From Chryseobacterium sp. Marseille-Q5410 (GTDB taxonomy: Bacteria; Bacteroidota; Bacteroidia; Flavobacteriales; Weeksellaceae): a DNA stretch of 64,000 nucleotides. Numbering within the stretch: position 1 is the first letter of the stretch; each line of letters starts with the position of its first letter. The notes under the pieces were generated by a model. The model saw only the letters and a program-made list of their open reading frames with translations, was not told where the DNA came from and made no database searches. The stretch spans positions 310,001 through 374,000 of the forward strand of contig CAMPOT010000001.1 of assembly GCA_946892665.1 (NCBI GenBank), read 5' to 3'. Below, one piece after another: positions 62,284 through 64,000 of this stretch. Both the position numbers and the translations under genes were made by a program.

Positions 62284-63729
62284 ATGAAATATACAGAAGA
62301 CGACTTACGGGTCGATTTAGAAAACCAAAAATACGAATTCGGCTTCGAAACAGATATTGAGTATGAAGATTTTCCTACAGGTCTGAATGAGGACATCGTA
62401 AAAATGATTTCTGCCAAGAAAAATGAGCCGGAATGGATGACCGAGTGGAGACTCGAAGCTTTTCGAATTTGGCAGAAAATGGAAGAGCCAAATTGGGCCA
62501 ATGTGAAATATGAAAAACCTGATTTTCAAGCTATTAAATATTACGCTGCTCCAAAGAAAAAACCGGAATTGGCAAGTTTAGATGAAGTAGATCCGGAACT
62601 TTTAAAGACTTTCGAAAAATTAGGAATCAACATCGAAGAGCAGAAAAGACTTTCCGGTGTTGCTGTAGATATCGTGATGGATTCCGTTTCGGTGAAAACA
62701 ACCTTTCAGGATACTTTGATGGAGAAAGGAATCATTTTCTGCGCGATTTCCGATGCTATTCAAAATCACCCGGATTTGGTGAAAAAATACATCGGAAAAG
62801 TAGTTCCTCGAGGCGATAATTTCTATGCAGCGCTCAATTCTGCAGTTTTTTCCGACGGAAGTTTTTGCTACATTCCAAAAGGAGTGAAGTGTCCGATGGA
62901 GCTTTCAACTTATTTCCGAATCAACCAGTCTGGAAGTGGACAGTTTGAAAGAACACTTTTGATTGCCGATGAAGGCAGTTATGTATCTTATTTGGAAGGT
63001 TGTACTGCGCCATCACGAGACGAAAACCAATTGCACGCAGCGGTGGTGGAATTAATCGCGATGGATGATGCTGAAATTAAATATTCAACCGTTCAAAACT
63101 GGTATCCCGGAAATGAAGAAGGAAAAGGTGGCGTTTTCAATTTCGTAACCAAAAGAGGAATTTGTGAGAAAAATGCAAAAATTTCTTGGACCCAAGTGGA
63201 AACCGGTTCTGCCGTTACCTGGAAATATCCTTCCTGCATTTTGAAAGGCGATAATTCGATCGGAGAGTTTTATTCCATCGCGGTGACCAACAATCACCAA
63301 TATGCCGATACCGGAACTAAAATGATCCACATCGGAAGAAATACGAAATCAACCATTATTTCTAAAGGAATTTCTGCAGGAAAATCCAATAATTCTTACC
63401 GCGGTTTGGTGAAAGTAATGCCTTCCGCAAAGGGAGCAAGAAACTTCTCGCAATGTGATTCGCTTTTGATGGGTAATGAATGTGGAGCACACACTTTTCC
63501 TTATATCGAAATCAAAGATCCTACCGCGCAATTGGAGCACGAAGCTACCACTTCTAAAATCGGTGAAGATCAAATTTTTTACTGTAACCAACGAGGAATC
63601 AATACCGAAAAAGCCATCGCATTGATTGTAAATGGATTTGGGAAAGAAGTTTTGAACAAATTGCCAATGGAATTTGCAATCGAAGCACAAAAATTACTGG
63701 AAATTTCTCTCGAAGGATCAGTTGGATAA
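62284..63729 (+). CDS. sufB: Fe-S cluster assembly scaffold SufB
   Basis: SufB is the scaffold of the SufBCD complex. The 481-residue protein starts [20 protein letters not shown] and has the SufB blocks [20 protein letters not shown] (shortened here to [10 protein letters not shown]), [62 protein letters not shown] and [21 protein letters not shown]. No SD sequence is visible; the 170-base gap upstream is AT-rich and holds two TTAATCAT motifs. sufC follows. Confidence 0.97.
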   Translation: MKYTEDDLRVDLENQKYEFGFETDIEYEDFPTGLNEDIVKMISAKKNEPEWMTEWRLEAFRIWQKMEEPNWANVKYEKPDFQAIKYYAAPKKKPELASLDEVDPELLKTFEKLGINIEEQKRLSGVAVDIVMDSVSVKTTFQDTLMEKGIIFCAISDAIQNHPDLVKKYIGKVVPRGDNFYAALNSAVFSDGSFCYIPKGVKCPMELSTYFRINQSGSGQFERTLLIADEGSYVSYLEGCTAPSRDENQLHAAVVELIAMDDAEIKYSTVQNWYPGNEEGKGGVFNFVTKRGICEKNAKISWTQVETGSAVTWKYPSCILKGDNSIGEFYSIAVTNNHQYADTGTKMIHIGRNTKSTIISKGISAGKSNNSYRGLVKVMPSAKGARNFSQCDSLLMGNECGAHTFPYIEIKDPTAQLEHEATTSKIGEDQIFYCNQRGINTEKAIALIVNGFGKEVLNKLPMEFAIEAQKLLEISLEGSVG

Positions 63730-63785
63730 AAACAGTTTAATAGAAATATTTTTTTATTAAACAAAACTCAAGAAACGAAAACATT

Positions 63786-64000
63786 ATGCTAAATATCAAT
63801 AATTTACACGCTAAAATTGAAGACGGTGTAGAAATCTTAAAAGGTATCAATTTACAAATTAATCCAGGTGAAGTTCATGCGATTATGGGACCCAACGGAG
63901 CTGGAAAATCTACCCTTTCATCGGTTATTGCCGGGAAAGAAGATTACGAAGTAACCGAAGGAGAAATCCTTTTCGAAGGGGAAAATATTAGCGAAGATGC
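63786..64000 (+). CDS. sufC: Fe-S cluster assembly ATPase SufC (partial)
   Basis: The ABC-type ATPase of SufBCD begins at ATG 63786 ([20 protein letters not shown]) and runs off the window after 71 codons. The Walker A is [18 protein letters not shown]; the ABC signature and Walker B lie beyond the end. It powers the cluster-transfer conformational change of the SufB-SufD scaffold. Confidence 0.93.
   Translation, partial: MLNINNLHAKIEDGVEILKGINLQINPGEVHAIMGPNGAGKSTLSSVIAGKEDYEVTEGEILFEGENISED

Noticed and set aside
1-64000. CRISPR array, prophage, integron or restriction-modification genes
   Set aside because: No regularly spaced direct repeats, phage structural genes, integrase or methylase genes were recognised in either strand.

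Overview
The window looks like chromosomal DNA from a member of the Flavobacteriia, most likely the Chryseobacterium/Kaistella/Epilithonimonas group (Weeksellaceae). The reasons are: low G+C; many promoters with the Bacteroidetes -33/-7 signature (TTG or TTTG, about 19 bases, TAnnTTTG); almost no Shine-Dalgarno sequences; two GLPGLI-family proteins; a type III glutamine synthetase; a TonB-dependent receptor; a SUF pathway; and the FeoA/FeoB pair with a Cys-rich partner. The genus call is an inference from protein resemblance. No rRNA, CRISPR array, prophage or origin was seen; one tRNA gene (Val, anticodon UAC) is present.

Layout. 0-7 kb: GLPGLI protein, ferrous iron uptake (feoA-feoB-small Cys-rich protein, translationally coupled), glmM and a TPR protein. 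7.07-8.78 kb: IS1182-family element, copy 1 (minus). 8.8-15.6 kb: coaX, an M1-type peptidase, a nucleoside-phosphorylase-like protein of unknown role, and glutamine synthetase III. 15.9-22.6 kb: an NlpC/P60 lipoprotein and the cell-shape cluster mreB-mreC-mreD-mrdA-rodA (minus). 22.8-26.8 kb: tetrapyrrole synthesis hemA-hemC-hemD-hemE. 26.9-32.8 kb: small enzymes and transporters (GNAT, YdeI-like, SemiSWEET, HflX, AlkD-like, DUF6122, ChaA-like antiporter, truncated haemoglobin, YkgJ-like). 33.2-34.9 kb: IS copy 2 (plus), apparently identical to copy 1. 35-45.5 kb: gdhA, dprA, rhomboid protease, DUF3078 protein, yifB/comM, tRNA-Val, folC and an exbB-exbD-tonB-like operon. 45.7-56.2 kb: DUF885 lipoprotein, a broken receiver domain, nth, bcp, sufS, a serine hydrolase, glyQS, pyrD, DUF445 and msrB. 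56.3-59.9 kb: a three-gene operon of a Cys-rich small protein, a TonB receptor with two N-terminal heavy-metal-associated (HMA) domains, and a lipoprotein with duplicated HRCD motifs. 60-64 kb: L,D-transpeptidase-like protein, second GLPGLI protein, and iscA-sufB-sufC (sufC runs off the window).

Themes. Metal handling recurs: feoAB, a heme pathway, SUF Fe-S assembly, a Ton motor, and the HMA/TonB operon, which is the best candidate here for a poorly described system: a cell-envelope metal (probably copper) capture relay. The two IS copies lie in opposite orientation about 24.4 kb apart, each between convergent genes, and their ends fold into terminator-like hairpins. Three kinds of non-coding repeat deserve attention: two GC-rich hairpin elements (about 32.2 kb and 53.1 kb), a 134-base inverted-repeat element (54.2 kb), and AT-rich palindromes next to the mreB and exbB promoters.
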